Assembly (NCBI GenBank): GCA_963930655.1
Contig: OZ005607.1
Span: 21,340,374 to 21,404,373 of the forward strand
DNA length: 64,000 nucleotides
Direction: 5' to 3'
Source of the DNA: Myrica gale
Taxonomy: Eukaryota; Streptophyta; Magnoliopsida; Fagales; Myricaceae
The notes beneath the pieces were generated by a model. It did not search any database. It was not told the DNA's origin and saw nothing but the letters and a program-made list of their open reading frames with translations. Positions 61,994 through 64,000 of this stretch are shown piece by piece (positions within the stretch are counted from its first letter, which is position 1; every line of letters begins with the position of its first letter). Made by a program: the position numbers and the translations under genes.

Positions 61994-62423
61994 TGAATTT
62001 TCTTAATAGCTACCAAGTTTTCCAACATAAGTTTCTCTGTTTTCCAATTGATCCATACAATGTCTTACATGTTGCATCCTAAAATGAATTTATAAATTTA
62101 ACGGACCACGCCTCTGCCATCAAAACAACATTGATTGTGCTGCATTTGGCTGCCGATGAGCAAGAAGGATTGTAATAACTCCTATTGAAAGAAATTCCAA
62201 AGAAAAAAACCCTCGTACAGAGGATGTGAGATTAATTCAAAGTTACACAATTAAAAAAAAAATAGTGGAACTTGAAATTCTACGCGTCTCGACAGAATTT
62301 CCAGTTCTGCATCCGGTTCTGTTTGGTAAGCAAAACTGCCAACCATGTCACCGGTTCTCGCTATGAACCGGTGGTCGGATGCGGAAGCCGACACAAGTAA
62401 AAATGCTCACCCTTAACTGCATT

Positions 62424-64000
62424 GGATCAACTATAAAACGAGGGGCCATTTTTTAAAATGGAGATAAAACCTAAGGGGTAAATGAGTATTTGAACATTTA
62501 AGTGACATATGCATATGACTTATAAATGCCTTTTATTTTCTTTTTGACCGTGCAAGTTGCATTCAACTAACTAAAAACTCCCTAAATATTTTCATATAGT
62601 ATACTAGGAATTACTTCCGTCTCAAGAGAGAGAGAGAAAAAAAACACAAACTTCATTGGATAATTAATGTAAATCTGTAGAGCACTTTTTAATTCCAAAA
62701 CATATGCCGGCCTAGGCGCTTACCAGGAGGGGAAGCTAGGTTTTAATAATTGGGGGGACCAAATTGTATTGTAATCAGTTTTGAGGGGGCCAAAGTAAAA
62801 GGAAATTTAAAAAGTGGCTAAATTTGTTTTTTCTTGTTTTTTTAATTTTTTTAGGGCAAAAATCAATCAACCTTCTCAAAATCTAATTTATTAATTTGAT
62901 TGTGCTCCATAAGTTACAACTTACAAGAAATCATCAATTGTCGTTGTCCGTTTGACAGTCCTTAAATCAAACGGAAAATTATGTGGATTGACTGAAACGT
63001 CCACCAAAGATATATTTTTTTTTAAAATGAATAAAAGGACAAAAAATAGAGGTTTCGTATTTTTAATTATAAAATAGTATTTTTTATTTATATATTATTT
63101 TTTTGAATTTTTTTAATAATTTTGTCTTAGAGACATTTTGATTATTTTTCGTGGGGTTTAACTAAAAGTGAGGATTAATGATTTCTTGGAAAATTGATGG
63201 ATTTTAATTGATTTTTCTATATAAATATGGAGTATATATCGGTATTATAATGTTTTCCAAAAATAAAAAAATAAAAAGAAAGCCGACACAACAAAGTTTC
63301 CAAACAAACCAAAGATAGTAAAACTTATCTCACAAAAAGCTCCCAAAGGTCAGATGGATGGTTGTAGTTTAATGGGTGGTCCCTGGCCACTAGTAGTAGT
63401 ACTGTGTGTGTAAGCATTAAGCACTTTTATTTCTATTGCATCTTTTGTTTTTTTTTTATATACTATTTTCTTGCTTTTCACTTTTTGGGTTTCTAATTTA
63501 TTACTTTTATTTAGGCTTTACGTAAATCGAAGCAGTGACTTTTAAGTAACAAGTCGATCCGTTTGGGAAAATGGTTCTGATCATTAATAAATTGTGGCTC
63601 TTCCCTAAGGATGCATCAACTGGTAAGTAGTCTCTCTCCACATTACTGGCAAATATTCACATTTTCAAATTCTATTTGATGCTTGGACGTGGAATATATA
63701 AATCTTTACAGGTTGATTCAAATATAGAAGATTAAGAGTTGCACTCTCAGTCTGATCAGTGTGTATCCAATTATGTTAAGTTTAACCTTGGGGGATGTTC
63801 GGTTAAAGTATTTTTTGAGAATTTTTCGTGTTTTGAGAATTTTTATGTGATGTTAACTTTATTGGTATGCGTGTTGTAGTTATATTTATGTGGTGTGAAA
63901 AATGATGTTTGGTTGTAAAATTGTGAGGAGCCCCAAGTTTGGCCCCAAAAAAATGGGTCTAAAGAATTTCTCTGATAATTACCTAAAACAAAAAAAGTGA
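62424..64000. other. Right edge, no gene recognised
   Basis: AT-rich sequence. Near 63793-63920 GGGGGATGTTCGGTT and what follows resembles one end of the Tourist-like family at 27864 and 30460; the other end was not found within the window. Confidence 0.4.

Larger units (their letters stand above)
60692..62415. mobile_element. hAT-like element carrying a MULE arm and gene fragments
   Basis: Starts TAGGAGTGGGTAAGGG and ends ATGCTCACCCTTA, imperfect inverted termini of the TAGGG hAT style. The exact 8-bp ACTGCATT flanks both ends (60684-60691 and 62416-62423). Length is 1724 bp. No transposase is present. Inside lie one arm of the Pack-MULE family (61093-61320) and a ribosomal stalk protein tail (to 61993). 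Whether those pieces entered as one insertion or were captured separately cannot be read from this copy. Confidence 0.75.

Overview
This is nuclear DNA from a flowering plant, most likely a eudicot. It is AT-rich, its genes are split by GT-AG introns with long intergenic gaps, and its proteins match plant-only families. Plant mobile elements (hAT, Mutator-like, Tourist-type MITEs, tRNA-derived SINEs, a TRIM and solo-LTR remnants) lie throughout. I cannot name the species. No CRISPR, bacterial operon or rRNA signal is present.

Host genes. (1) A large minus-strand gene, coding exons between 7124 and 20541 with a probable 5' UTR exon near 21345-21440. My model has 15 coding exons, is in frame throughout and gives about 1287 residues. 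It belongs to the plant nuclear family of Arabidopsis At2g19390/At4g29790, whose function I do not know. Its introns hold a TRIM with a perfect 5-bp target duplication and an LTR-like stretch with a Mutator-type MITE inside. (2) A same-strand array of three related alpha/beta-hydrolase genes: an intact copy at 41606-43768 (one GC-AG intron), a copy cut off after the third exon at 50988-52374, and an intact five-exon copy at 54763-58958.

Accessory region 23-40 kb. A 5.4-kb element with long inverted arms (23287-28718) carries a piece of a RING-H2 ubiquitin-ligase gene, and so looks like a Pack-MULE. It was later entered by a 3.6-kb hAT element (23694-27297, 8-bp duplication) and a Tourist-like MITE (27864-28187). 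Next is a decayed Ac-like hAT with a BED-finger transposase remnant (about 31934-38180), entered by a 1.2-kb deletion derivative of the first hAT family (32657-33869) and by a 1.8-kb solo LTR (35377-37168).

Right end. A 1.7-kb hAT-like element (60692-62415, perfect 8-bp duplication) holds one arm of the same inverted-repeat family as the Pack-MULE. Beside that arm is the tail of an acidic ribosomal stalk protein gene, so the family appears twice here next to unrelated host gene fragments. This is the most interesting pattern I found. I did not find an undescribed enzymatic or defence system.
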